DNA of 64,000 bases from Zea mays (lineage: Eukaryota > Streptophyta > Magnoliopsida > Poales > Poaceae), in contig NC_050096.1 of the NCBI RefSeq assembly GCF_902167145.1, positions 271,892,622-271,956,621 of the forward strand, read 5' to 3'. Each line of letters begins with the position of its first letter. The first letter of the stretch is position 1. Shown piece after piece: positions 34,986 to 46,254 of this stretch. The position numbers and the translations under genes are program-made. The notes below the pieces were generated by a model that was not told the origin of the DNA, did no database searches, and saw only the letters and a list, made by a program, of their open reading frames with translations.

Positions 34986-37900
34986 GAAGCAGTGCTCGTC
35001 GACTTTCTCCGCGTGAACGCCGACGTTTTCGCGTGGAGTCCCTCGGACATGCCCGGCATACCGAGGGATGTCGCCGAGCACTCGCTGGATATCCGAGCTG
35101 GAGCCCGACCCGTGAAGCAGCCTCTGCGCCGATTCGACGAGGAAAAGCGCAGAGCCATAGGCGAGGAGATCCACAAGCTAATGGCGGCAGGGTTCATTAA
35201 AGAGGTATTCCATCTCGAATGGCTTGCCAACCCTGTGCTTGTGAGAAAGAAAGGAGGGAAATGGCGGATGTGTGTAGACTATACTAGTCTAAACAAAGCA
35301 TGTCCGAAGGTTCCCTACCCTCTACCTCGCATCGATCAAATCGTGGATTCCACTGCTGGGTGCGAAACCCTATCTTTCCTCGATGCCTACTCAGGGTATC
35401 ACCAAATCAGGATGAAAGAGTCTGACCAGCTCGCGACTTCTTTCATCACACCCTTCGGCATGTACTGCTATGTCACCATGCCGTTCGGCTTGAGGAACGT
35501 GGGCGCGACATACCAGCGGTGCATGAACCATGTGTTCGGCGAACACATTGGCCGAACGGTCGAGGCCTACGTCGATGACATCGTAGTCAAGACGAGGAAA
35601 GCCTCCGACCTCCTTTCCGACCTTGAAGTGACATTCTGATGCCTTAAGGCGAAAGGCGTGAAGCTTAATCCCGAGAAGTGTGTCTTCGGGGTACCCCGAG
35701 GCATGCTCTTGGGGTTCATCGTCTCCGAGCGGGGCATCGAAGCCAACCCGGAGAAGATCGCGGCCATCACCAGCATGGGGCCCATCAAGGACTTGAAAGG
35801 CGTACAGAGAGTCATGGGATGCCTTGCGGCTCTGAGCCGCTTCATCTCACGCCTCGGCGAAAGAGGCCTGCCTCTGTACCGCCTCTTAAGGAAGGCCGAG
35901 TGCTTCACTTGGACCCCCGAGGCCGAAGAAGCCCTCGGGAACCTGAAGGCGCTCCTCACGAACGCGCCCATCTTGGTGCCCCCCGCTGTCGGAGAAGCCC
36001 TCTCGATCTACGTCGCCGCGACCACTCAGGTGGTTAGCGCCGCGATTGTGGTTGAGAGACGAGAAGAGGGGCTTGCATTGCCCGTTCAGAGGCCAGTCTA
36101 CTTCATCAGCGAGGTACTGTCCGAAACCAAGATTCGCTACCCACAAATTTAGAAGCTGCTGTACGCGGTGATCCTGACGCGGCGGAAGTTACGACACTAC
36201 TTCGAGTCTCATCCGGTAACTGTGGTGTCATCCTTTCCCCTGGGGGAGATCATCCAGTGCTGAGAGGCCTCGGGTAGAATCGCAAAGTGGGCGGTGGAAA
36301 TCATGGGCGAAGCGATCTCGTTCGCCCCTCGGAAGGCCATCAAGTCCCAGGTCTTGGCGGACTTCGTGGCTGAATGGGTCGACACCCAGCTCCGAACGGT
36401 TCCGATCCAGCCGGAACTCTGGACCATGTTCTTCGACGGGTCGCTGATGAAGACAGGGGCCGGCACAGGCCTACTCTTCATCTCGCCCCTCGGAAAGCAT
36501 CTATGCTATGTGCTACGCCTCCACTTCCCGGCGTCCAACAATGTGGCTGAGTACGAGGCTCTGGTCAACGGGTTGCGCATCGCCATCGAGCTAGGGGTCC
36601 AACGCCTCGACGCTCGCGGTGACTCGCAGCTCGTCATCGACTAAGTCATGAAGAACTCCCACTGCCGCGACCCGAAGATGGAAGCCTACTGCGATGAGGT
36701 TCGGCGCCTGGAAGACAAGTTCTACGGGCTCGAGCTCAACCACATCGCCCGACGCTACAACAAGACTGCGGACGAGCTGGCTAAAATAGCCTCGGGGAGA
36801 ACAACGATTCCCCCAGACGTCTTCTCTCGAGACCTGCATCAACCCTCCGTCAAGATCGACAACACGCCCGAGCCCGAGGCACCCTCGGCCCAGCCCGAGG
36901 AACCCTCGGCTCAGTCCGAGGCACCCTCGGCTCGGCCCGAGGCACCCTCGGTTCAGCCCGAGGTACCCTCGGCTCCCGAGGGTGAGGCACTGCGCGTCGA
37001 GGAGGAGAGAAGTGGGGTCACGCCTAATCGAAACTGGCAGACCCCGTGCCTGCAATATCTCCACCGAGGAGAGCTACCCCTCGACCGAGCCGAAGCTTGG
37101 CGGTTGGCGCGGCGCGCCAAGTCGTTTGTCCTGGTGGGGGACACGAAGGAGCTCTACCACCGCAGCCCCTCAGGCATCCTCCAGCGATGCATTTCCATCG
37201 CCGAAGGCCAGGAGCTCCTACGAGAGATACACTCAGGGGTTTGCGGCCATCACGCAGCACCTCGAGCCCTCGTCAGAAACGCCTTCCGACAAGGTTTCTA
37301 CTGGCCGACGGCGGTGGCCGACGCCACTAGAATTGTCCGCACCTGCGAAGGATGTCAGTTCTACGCGAGGCAGACCCACCTACCCGCTCAGGCTCTGCAG
37401 ACGATACCCATCACCTGGCCTTTCGTTGTGTGGGGTCTGGACCTCGTCGTCCCCTTGCAGAAGGCACCCGGGGGCTACACGCACCTGTTGGTCGCCATCA
37501 ACAAATTCTCCAAGTGGATCGAGGTCCGGCCCCTAAACAGCATCAGGTCCGAACAGGCGGTGGCGTTCTTCACCAACATCATCCATCGCTTTGGGGTCCC
37601 GAACTCCATCATCACCGACAACGGCACCCAGTTCACCGGCAGAAAGTTCCTGGACTTCAGCGAGGATTACCACATCCGGGTGGACTGGGCAGCCGTGGCT
37701 CACCCCATGACGAATGGGCAAGTAGAGCGTGCCAACAGCATGATTCTACAAGGGCTTAAGCCTCGGATCTACAACGACCTCAACAAGTTCGGCAAGCGAT
37801 GGATGAAGGAACTCCCCTCGGTGGTCTTGAGCCTGAGGACAACGCCGAGCCGAGCCACGGGCTTCACGCCGTTCTTTCTAGTCTATGGGGCCGAGGCCAT

Positions 37901-38276
37901 CTTGCCCACAGACTTAGAATACGGTTCCCCGAGGACGAGGGTCTACGCCGACCAAAGCAACCAAGCTAGTCGAGAAGACTCGCTGGACCAGCTGGAAGAG
38001 GCTCGGGACATGGCCTTACTACACTCGGCGCGGTACCAGCAGTCCCTGCGACGCTACCACGCCCGAGGGGTCCGGTCCCGAGACCTCCAGGTGGGCGACC
38101 TGGTGCTTCGGCTGCGACAGGACACCCGAGGGCGGCACAAGCTCACGCCTCCCTGGGAAGGGCCGTTCGTCATCGCCAAAGTTCTGAAGCCCGGAACGTA
38201 CAAGCTAGCCAACAGTCAAGGCGAAGTCTACAGCAACGCCTGGAACATCCAACAGCTACGTCGCTTCTACCCTTAA
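34986..38276 (+). pseudogene. pol: pol of Gypsy element B: RT, RNase H, second RNase H, integrase
   Basis: RT (34992-35639) is intact through FLDAYSGYHQI and YVDD (35568-35579). Stops follow at 35637, 36150, 36261 and 36642; all are W or Q codons in A. The RNase H core and archaeal-type second RNase H ([22 protein letters not shown]) span 35950-36800. A 542-codon open frame (36648-38276) holds the linker, the H2C2 zinc finger (HSGVCGHH...CEGC), the integrase core (WGLDLVVP, ITDNGTQF, NGQVERANS) and a C-terminal GPF-type domain. An acidic linker at 36865-36990 has five near-repeats of a PEAPSAQ type unit. Confidence 0.9.
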
Positions 38277-38424
38277 GATGCTTTCAAGTTGTTCATATAC
38301 CTCGCTCCCATGCAAAATTTAGTCATCAAGGAAGGGTCAGCCTTGCCTCGGCAAAGCCCGACCCTCCCTCGGGGCCTAAAAGGGGGGAACCCCCTCTGCG
38401 TCAAAATTTTTCCCTCGAAAAAAG

Positions 38425-39495
38425 ATCCTTTCTGCCAGAATGTCTTTCGTGCTTTTCGACTACTTCGAAAGTGGATCCTGAAAACGACGAAGTACACGTA
38501 AGCAGCCAAGGCTGACCGAGCCGAGGGACTCCTACGCCTCCGGGATACGGATACCTCACTCATCACCTTCTGCGATAAGTAACTCACGTTCGGATAAGTG
38601 ATTCCGCGGACCGAACAAGTCTTCACGTTCGAAAGCTCCTCTGCCGAAGCGATTCTTCGAGCCTTCTCGACTGCGTCGGTGACAGAACCCTATGGACGGG
38701 CAAGAGTGCGCGTAAGCGGCAAGGCCGACCGAGCCGAGGGATTCCTACGCCTCCGGGATACGGATACCTCACTCATCACCTTCCATGAAAAGCAACTCTC
38801 GCTCGCACAGACAATTCTGTTACCGACAAAAAAGTCTAGATACTCGAAACGAGAGGAAAAGAAGCGCAGCTTTACAACACGGCGAGGGTGTGTTTAGGCC
38901 TCAGCGGCCGCGGAAAACACACGCTACAAGATAATCCGATCCTGCAGGCTCGGATCTTGACGGCTGAAGGGAGCAGCAGCACCCTCGGCGTCGACTACAC
39001 CTTCGGCGAGGTCCGACCTAGCCTCGAACGGCGACGCGGTCCCAGGATCCCCACTCTGAAGGACGACATCATCATCATGCCCGGGCCATCGCCGCCAGGG
39101 TCTTCTCCAAGAATCCGGCTCGAGCAGGCGGCTCGGTTGGTCGCCCCGAGGCCTCGGCCAGCTGTCCCCCGAAGACATCAGCCCGGCCCGGGGCCTCGGC
39201 AGATCAACTCCGGCGTCGGTCCCGCTAACGGACGACCCGGCCAGGCTCCGGCCGACCAAGTCTTCTTTTCGAGCCAACTCTGCCTCTGTCCGTGCTGACA
39301 CCGCTACCCCTGGCTTCGGCTCATCGAAGAGAGACCGAGGGGTTCCTTTAACTAAGCAGGAGAAGCCTCGGACAGCAAGGTCGACCGAGCCGAGGGACTC
39401 CTACGCCTCCGGGTTACGGATACCTCACTCGTCACCTTTGCACGGGGCGACTCACGCTTGGTGAAGCAGTTCAGACAACCAACAGGCGAGTCTTA
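38425..39495 (+). repeat. ~210-bp repeats in the 3' noncoding region of element B
   Basis: Two tandem copies (about 38425-38630 and 38631-38845) and a partial third (about 39340-39495) share GACCGAGCCGAGGGA(C/T)TCC and GGATACCTCACTC with the repeats in A. The antisense gene remnant lies between the second and third copies, as in A. Confidence 0.75.
38930..39301 (-). pseudogene. short remnant of the antisense extra gene of element B
   Basis: The minus-strand frame contains a Glu/Ala-rich end (ASPFEARSDLAEGVVDAEGA) that lines up with the C-terminal end of the antisense remnant of A by position and composition. No Transposase_28-type domain is visible. It is more reduced than in A and supported mainly by its place between the 210-bp repeats. 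Confidence 0.4.
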
Positions 39496-39499
39496 GTGC

Positions 39500-42192
39500 T
39501 CGAGAATGAGGAAAAAACACGGCTCCGTGCCAAAAAATACATACATGTTCAGGCCCCGACAGCCACAATGAACAAAAACACCGGCATCCAAGGTGCCATT
39601 ACAAACGGAACTCCGGTTCCACCTCCGCAGGTACGAACAACCCCACTCGATTGGGGGGGGGCCTGCGGAGCAACGGAATACCGACGAACGGCTCGCCGTC
39701 GCCTGCTCCAGCAGCAGCGACGACGATGACTTCTGCCCCGGGGGGCCGAACAGCAGCAGCGATGACCTCAGGGCGGATGCTGCTGCCATGAGGCCCTCGT
39801 CCTTGCCCAAACTCGTGAGGCAAGGACGGTCAGAAGGCCGTAGAGTTGGAGGTCGGTCCGTGGGCGGCCCCGGCTATCTCGTCGGTGGAAGAACCTCTTC
39901 CAGCTGTCGTGGCGGAAGGCGGCGCAGGGAGCGGCTCCGAAGCCACTCGGGTCCGAGAGCCAGGCACGCGGCAGCTGTCAACGCCACGAACGGCGAACGC
40001 CCTTCCCCCCGATCACTGAGGGAAGGAGCGGGCCACCGCCCACGCAGGGGCCGACCCCAACTTGGCACACTCCCCTCCCCAGCACTGATGATGAAAATCC
40101 TTGAGGCTGAGGGAGGGGTAGAGGCCGCAGCCCAGCTTGCTTTCCCCCGCCATCGAACTGGAGGTCACCGTCTTGGGTGACCGCCGGCGGAGGGGTGCAG
40201 CCGGGCTGCATGATGAAAATACTTGAAGCCGAACGATGGCTAAAAGGTACCAACTCCCACGGAGTTGCGTTCCTCCAACGATAAGGCGGAAGGATTGCGG
40301 GCATCCCCCATCCGGGGGCTCGGAAGGTGGAAAGACACGATGCACAAGGGAGCGCGAAGACATGGTTGCCTTTCAAGGGGGTCACCCTCCTTTTAAAGGC
40401 GACTCTCCCTACTTGCGTCCCCAGTCGTCACGGGCTGAGTCTTCTCCAACACGCTCCAAGGTCCTCCCCCTACGGCGCGGGGGGTGGGTCCCACACGTCA
40501 TGCAAACTGGCCCAGAGCAGAAGAAGCCAAACCGCTGCGCGCAGTGCATGCAACCGCCCAGCGGTTGCGAAGCATTCCTCCACTTTCGCCCAGACCAGCG
40601 GGCGAAAGGGCGGGCAGCCATGCAGGCGGCATGCAACCGCGCCAAGTGGGCGCGCCCCTCCGACTTCCAACGCACCCAGCATGGGGGCCCACGCCCACGC
40701 GTCACGCAACCGGCGCGCCGGTTGCGACGTGCGAGCAACTGCACCGTCGCTCGCGCCACTGCCACGCCTCCTCGACTGCGGAACCAGTACCGCGACTCGA
40801 GGCAACCCTGCGTACGACCCAGCAGTGCCAGCCAGGCGCGATGGTCAATACGGCCAAAAATGGACCGGCAGTAATGGTGGTGGCAGGCGGGCAGGAGCAG
40901 CGGTCACGTCGTCAGCCAAGCTTACGTCCCATCCGGGGGCAGCGAGAGAACCCTCTCTCACGGCGTGAAGACGACGCGCCCGTGTTCCGTTCCTCGAAAG
41001 GCTCGCGCACGTGCAACAGCCGCCCCGCGAACCGCTCGCCCCGTCGCATTAACTCCACGGCGGGACAGGCGGCGCCTCTGGCAGGGGAAGCAAGCGACGC
41101 TTCGCCTTCGCCATAATGACCGCGTCAAAAAAAGGTACGCCACGTCATTCGATTTCGTATCCTTTTCCTTTCCCTCTTTCTCTCTCTTACAACAGGGACC
41201 GAGAAAGGGGATACCCTGAAAAGGATCCTTCTCCGTGAAGGAAACAGGCTCCGAGCCTCCCTACTGATCAGGGGTTCGAAGGCTGGCCCCTCGGAGGGTT
41301 TCGACAGCCGCCTCAGAGCGCGTGGGCTCCACACCCACTACTGGTCAGAGGTTCGAAGGCCGGCCCCTCGGAAGGGTTCAACGGCTGCCTCAGGCCACTC
41401 AGGCTCCGCGCCCACTACTGATCAGGGGTTCGTAGGTTGGCCCTCGAAGGGTTCACAGCCGCCTCAGACACAGAGCGAGGGATGACCATGGGTACGTTCG
41501 ATACATAACCGAGGCTCGGGCTACGCTCCCGAGGTACCCTAGGACATTTTCGAGACCAGCGGGAACGATCTTGTAACGGAATCCCATCAGAGGGAGGCAT
41601 CGAGCCCTCGGACCCCGTCGACAGGGGACCGGGTCCGGCAGATCACCCGCAGGTACTTTTGGGCGCGCCTCTGGGCCTCTAGCCGACCCCTAGCAAATGG
41701 GGCATGGGCGTCCACTCGGATTACCCGCCAGCAGCTCACCGGAGACACCATGTTCGACGCCCTCCGAGGGCAACATGGCGCTCTCCCCCCTCCTCCTTAC
41801 GGAAAGGCGACGCAGGGGCGTATGTAAAAAAAGTCGAGTCTGTCCCTGACCGTCCTCTCGCCCTGTGCAGAGGCTCGGGGCTGCTCTCGCAAACTCGGCT
41901 CCGGCCAAACCGTTGACAGCGTCAACATACCAGCCCGAGAACTTGGAACCCGACCGTGCACCTGGGCTACGGCCAGCTCGAATGACCAGACCAGCCGAAG
42001 CATTGCGCGAGGCATTAAGACCTCGGAGGAGTCAAACCACTCCTCCGAGGCCTCGGGGGCTACACCCGGCGGGTGCGCTCGCGCGCACCCACCGGAACAA
42101 AACGCAACCGAGAAAGGCTGGTCCCCTTGCAAAAAAGTGCGACAAAAGCCTCCAAGCGAGTGTTAACACTCCCTTCGAGGCTCGGGGGCTAC
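39500..42192. other. 3' noncoding region of element B
   Basis: This GC-rich stretch corresponds to 21331-24361 of element A. No frame shows a known motif. It includes the 78-bp array at 41248-41470 and ends with the polypurine-tract region CTTCGAGGCTCGGGGGCTAC just before the 3' LTR. Confidence 0.65.
41248..41470. repeat. three-copy ~78-bp tandem repeat in element B
   Basis: Units start at about 41248, 41326 and 41403. Each carries GCTCC, CTACTGATCAGGGGTTCG (or one change) and GGCCCCTCGGAAGGGTTC with small variations. Element A has about two copies at 23496-23640. Confidence 0.8.
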
Positions 42193-43758
42193 TGTCGGGG
42201 ACCATAATTAGGGGTACCCTCAAGACTCCTAATTCTCAGCTGGTAACCCCCATCAGCACAAAGCTGCAAAGGCCTGATGGGTGCGACTAAGTCAGGGACC
42301 GGTCCATTTGACGGACTCGATCACGCCTCGCCCGAGCCCAGCCTCGGGCAAGGGCAGCCGACCCCGGAGGATCTCCGTCTCGCCCGAGGCCCCCCTCCAG
42401 CGACAAACATACTTCCGGCTCGCCCGAGGCCCAGTCTTCGCAAAGAAGCAACCCTGGCCGAATCGCCACGCCAACCAACCAAATCGCAGAGGCATTTAAT
42501 GCAAAGGTGGCCTGACACCTTTATCCTGACGCGCGTCCTCCAGTCGATAGAGCCGAAGTGACCGCAGTCACTTCGCCGCTCCACTGACTGGCCTGACAAA
42601 AGGACAGCGCCGCCTGCGCCGCTCCGACTGCTGCGTCGCTCGACAGAGTGAGGCTGACAGGCAGTCAGGCCCGGCCTCAGGCACCATAGGAAACTCCGCT
42701 CCGCCCGACCCAGGGCTCGGACTCGGGCTCAGCCCCGGAAGACGGCGAACTCTGCTCCGCCCGACCCAGGGCTCGGACTCGGGCTCAGCCCCGGAAGACG
42801 GCGAACTCCGCTCCGCCCGACCCAGGGCTCGGACTCGGGCTCAGCCCCAGAAGACGGTGAACTCCGCTCCGCTCGACCCAGGGCTCGGACTCGGGCTCAG
42901 CCCCGGAAGACGACGAACTCTGCTTCGCCCGACCCCAGGGCTCGGACTCAGCCCTGGCCTCAGCCGACGGTCTCCGCCTCGCCCGACCTAGGGGCTCGGA
43001 CTCGACCTCGGCCTCGGAAGACAGACTCGACCCCGACCTCGGAGGAGCCTCCACATCGCCCAACCTAGGGCACGAACCGACCACGTCAACAGGGGGCGCC
43101 ATCATTACCCTACCCCAAGCTGACTCAGGCTACGGGAAACAAGACCGGCGTCCCATCTGGCTCGCTCCGCCAGACAAGCAATGATGGCGCCCCGCACGCT
43201 CTATGATGACGGCGGCTCTCAGCCCTCTTACGGAAGCAAGAGGACGTCAGCAAGGATTCGACAGCTCCGACAGCTGTCCTTCCGCCAAGCTTCAGCGCTC
43301 CTCCGACGGCCACGACACCACACGAACCGGGTGCCAAAACCTCTTCGGCTGCCACGATGGCATGTACTTAGGGCGCTAGCTCTCCTCCGCTAGACACGTT
43401 AGCACTCTGCTACACCCCCCAATGTACACCTGGATCCTCTCCTTACGCCTATAAAAGGAAGGACCAGGGCCCTCTTACAGAGGGTTGGTCGCGCGGGGAA
43501 GAGGACGGGACGGGCGCTCACGTGAGGCCGCCCGCTCCCTCTCCCGCGTGGATGCTTGTAACCCCCTACTGCAAGAGCACCCGACCTAGGCGCGGGACAA
43601 GAACATGAAGGCCACGGGATTTCCACCTCCCTCTCTCGCTCCGGCTGCCCTCTCTTCCCCCCCTTCGCGCTCCGTCTCGCGCCGACCCATCTGGGCTGGG
43701 GCACGCGGCGACATTTCACTCATCGGCCCAGGGACCCCCCGGTCTCGAAACGCCGACA
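42193..43758 (+). repeat. 3' LTR of Gypsy element B
   Basis: This 1566-bp copy of the LTR has the same termini, with TATA box at 43450-43456. It differs from the 5' LTR by scattered substitutions and small indels, including an 8-bp-scale loss near 43205 (the ACAGGTCG segment at 31122). Confidence 0.92.
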
Positions 43759-44314
43759 TATAGCCGTTGGGCAGAAGAAGTAGCTTTCTGTCGATGGGTG
43801 CACCGGATAGTCCAGTGCACACCGGACATGCACTGTTCACTGTCTGGTGCCCTGGCCACGTCAGTTGATTGTTGGGGTCTGTAGCAGTCGACTGTTGGAT
43901 CCGACCGTTACCTAGACTGTCCGATGCACACCGAACAATCTGGTGCTACATCCCGAGAGCGCCCGTTGTGGGCCTCTTTCCGCAGACTGTTCGGTGTCGA
44001 ACCGGACAGTCCGGTGCACACCAGACATGTTAATGTTCACTGTCTGGTGCACCACCAGTGCGCTAGCTGACTGCCCACTTCATGGATTTCTTCGTTGTTT
44101 CTTTTGGGCTTCTTTTCCTCTTGAGTCTTGGACTTCTACGCATCTTTTATGTCTTCTTTTGAGGTGTTGCATCCTCAGTGTCTCAGTCTAATCCTCTTTG
44201 CATCCTGTGAACTATAAACACAAACACTAACAAACATATTAGTCCACAGGCTAAGTTGATCATCAAACACCAAAACCTTTTGAGCCAAATGGCTTGGGGT
44301 CCATTTTCCTTATA

Positions 44315-45410
44315 GCCATCACAAAGTATATAACTCGAGATATATTCTTGCAACTAAATGGAACAAGATACAATAGAGGAACAATGAATTGAGCTTCTAT
44401 AACTTTACTTTACTTGCAAAAATTGAAACTTATAATCCAAGTCCAACTTCACCCCTGGTTGAGTTGTTGTGTTCAGTAGTAGTAGAATGATCAAAAGTTT
44501 TGCACCTTAATTCTAATCCTACACTAATGTGTTAATTTTAGCAACACAAATACTTAAAACAAATTGCTTAAATTTAAATGCCTAATATAAAGAAAGAATT
44601 AGAAACACCTCAGATGTTTTATCATGGTATCAGAGAGTCAACATTTCACACTAGTCCTTATTAAAGCATTCACACAAAGGTGTCGCTTCTCATTTGGTCC
44701 ACACAATGATCAAGTGATCTCTGGTATGGTGGATCACCCACAGACTTTTACGGGTGATCACCACACTCTCGATCAACAGCAAAACATTTAGCTGATGCCG
44801 ATCAGTAAGAGTAACAAGTACAAATTCTCACTTGACCTAATCAAGGCTAAAGAGACTAACAGGTGCACACTACTACTCTCAATACGCCAATAAGGTTGCT
44901 AATCAAGTCATTATCAACTCTCAAGTTCTACACTAGGTAAATGCTCTTTATCACACTCAAATAACTTTCTTCAACTGATAGGATGGGCTAGACGACTTCA
45001 TAGATAACTTGGTGGTGTATTTATAACCCCAATTGGCCAACTAGCCATTAAAGTAACTCTAGGCACAATTAGTTGTCGTTGGACCGTCCAATGACTAGGC
45101 ATCAGACCATTCTCCTTGGTCCGATGAGATACAATGGTCAATATGTGCATCATATGTCAGACAAAGTTGTTATAATGCACTGCATATAGTGTACAACAAA
45201 TTCTAAAAATCCTAAGTGGTCTTCATGGATGATCTGTGTGTTTTTGGTGGACCGTCATGAACATGCTACTCTCAGGTTTTGAAAAAATAGGGTTTAGTTA
45301 TTATCTTGGTCGGACTGATGTTCTCGTTGATGATTCGCGTGAACAAGTATGTAGGCCCTAAGTTTTTTGAAGTCTGTAGATGTATTCTTGGATGGTCCAT
45401 GGGTGTCAGG
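44315..45410. other. flank with decayed Copia LTR-like DNA
   Basis: No coding frame is found. A TGGTATCAGAG match to the initiator-Met tRNA primer site lies at 44627-44637 (plus strand). A minus-strand TATA-like element (TATTTATA on plus) lies near 45019-45026. Both suggest relics of older Copia elements, with no LTR pair recognised. It is bounded by the right duplication of element C and the left LTR of element E. Confidence 0.5.
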
Positions 45411-45885
45411 TGTTGGCACTTGCTCTCAGCGGCAAGGAAGCCAACAAGGGTGAATGGTGGTGGCAACAGGGTTACGCGCACGGGGGCAATAGCTCTGTTG
45501 ATCTAGCCTCTCACGGGCACTGTGCGGGGGTATTTATAGGTATCTGAGTGCCCAGCGCCTTGTGTTAAGGACGCATGTGCCCTCAGACACCTAGTTTATC
45601 CCCAGAATATTCCCATAAAGCGGGGTTACAAGCCGTAATTACAAGAATGCCTTTACAAACTAGGCCCGTAACACAAAGGCGGCCACGCGGGGCCCGTTAC
45701 AATGGGCCAGATCACACGTGGGCCTCAGAGCAGGACGAGGCCGTGCTACGGGGAGTCGTCACCGCAGGCCTTCGTCCTGTGCTGAATGAAGCGAAGGGTG
45801 TCCCTGCCCGTTTTGTCTTCGTCAAACCAGCGACATCAGCGAGAGACGACGAGCGAAGGGTGGCGTCTTTGCCTTCGCCCCAACA
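45411..45885 (-). repeat. 3' LTR of Gypsy element E
   Basis: This 475-bp stretch reads TGTTGGCACTTGC...CTTCGCCCCAACA, with a 6-base inverted terminus TGTTGG/CCAACA. It has a minus-strand TATA box (TATTTATA on plus, 45531-45538). TTTGCCCTCCGAGGGA to its right is the polypurine-tract side of a minus-strand element. No second copy is in the window to confirm the limits. Confidence 0.7.
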
Positions 45886-46086
45886 TTTGCCCTCCGAGGG
45901 ACCAGTTCGACAAAGTCACCTGGTGCCGAAGACGTCGCTAGATGGCGGAGACGCTGCCCTCGCTCGAAGTGGTTCCGCGGGGGTTTCTGATGTGACCGTT
46001 GATGGACGGCGTACTGTTGGATTGCGGGTTTCCCGAAGCGTCGCGCCCTGTCGGATTGCGGGTTTCCCGAAGAGCCGCGCCCTGCC

Positions 46087-46093
46087 TATAAAA
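46087..46093 (+). promoter_or_regulatory. TATA box of the antisense gene in element E
   Basis: CCTATAAAAGGGGGCG lies 168 bp upstream of the ATG at 46255, on the strand opposite to gag-pol and outside the LTR. GC-rich DNA with two near-copies of GATTGCGGGTTTCCCGAAG (46020-46075) sits just upstream and could hold activator sites. Confidence 0.7.
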
Positions 46094-46254
46094 GGGGGCG
46101 GGGGCCGGCGCTGTTTGAACTTTGCCTTCCGCGCTCCGTGAAAACCCTAGCCTCCCGCCGCCTTGCTGCTCTTCTTCTTCCGCTGCTCCTTTTGCTCGCC
46201 GGAGTGCTGGCTCGAGTGAAGCAAACCGCCTGCCGCCGCCGACGGTACGTAGCA

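Larger units (their letters stand above)
30108..43758 (+). mobile_element. Tat-type Gypsy element B, complete, inactivated
   Basis: The element is 13,651 bp with LTRs at 30108-31681 and 42193-43758 and a perfect target duplication TATAG (30103-30107, 43759-43763). It has the same layout as A and clear protein similarity along gag-pol, but the LTR body differs, so it is a sister family. Sampled LTR stretches differ by about 2% (6 substitutions in ~300 bp), making it younger than A. Coding regions carry about nine stops and one frameshift. Confidence 0.93.
9473..44314 (-). mobile_element. Copia element C, Opie-like, split by three insertions
   Basis: The left LTR starts at 9473 and the right LTR ends at 44314, flanked by the same 5 bases GCCAT (9468-9472 and 44315-44319). 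Element-owned segments are 9473-11933, 25652-27587, 30049-30107 and 43759-44314. Orientation is minus: the gag remnant reads leftward, and the purine-rich tract lies beside the left LTR. On the minus strand the left LTR begins TGTAAGGAAAATGGACCCC, which resembles Opie-type LTRs. The right copy ends in TA instead of CA. The 5' part of gag, the primer site and about 585 bp of the right LTR are deleted. No pol is present. Confidence 0.85.
27376..44314 (-). repeat. right (5') LTR of Copia element C, in three pieces
   Basis: The pieces 27376-27587, 30049-30107 and 43759-44314 align in order to left-LTR positions from about 10058 to 10817. The first ~585 bp of the LTR (corresponding to 9473-10057) are absent. 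A sampled 212-bp comparison shows about 16 substitutions (7.5%). The breaks are the solo LTR and Gypsy element B insertions. Confidence 0.85.
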
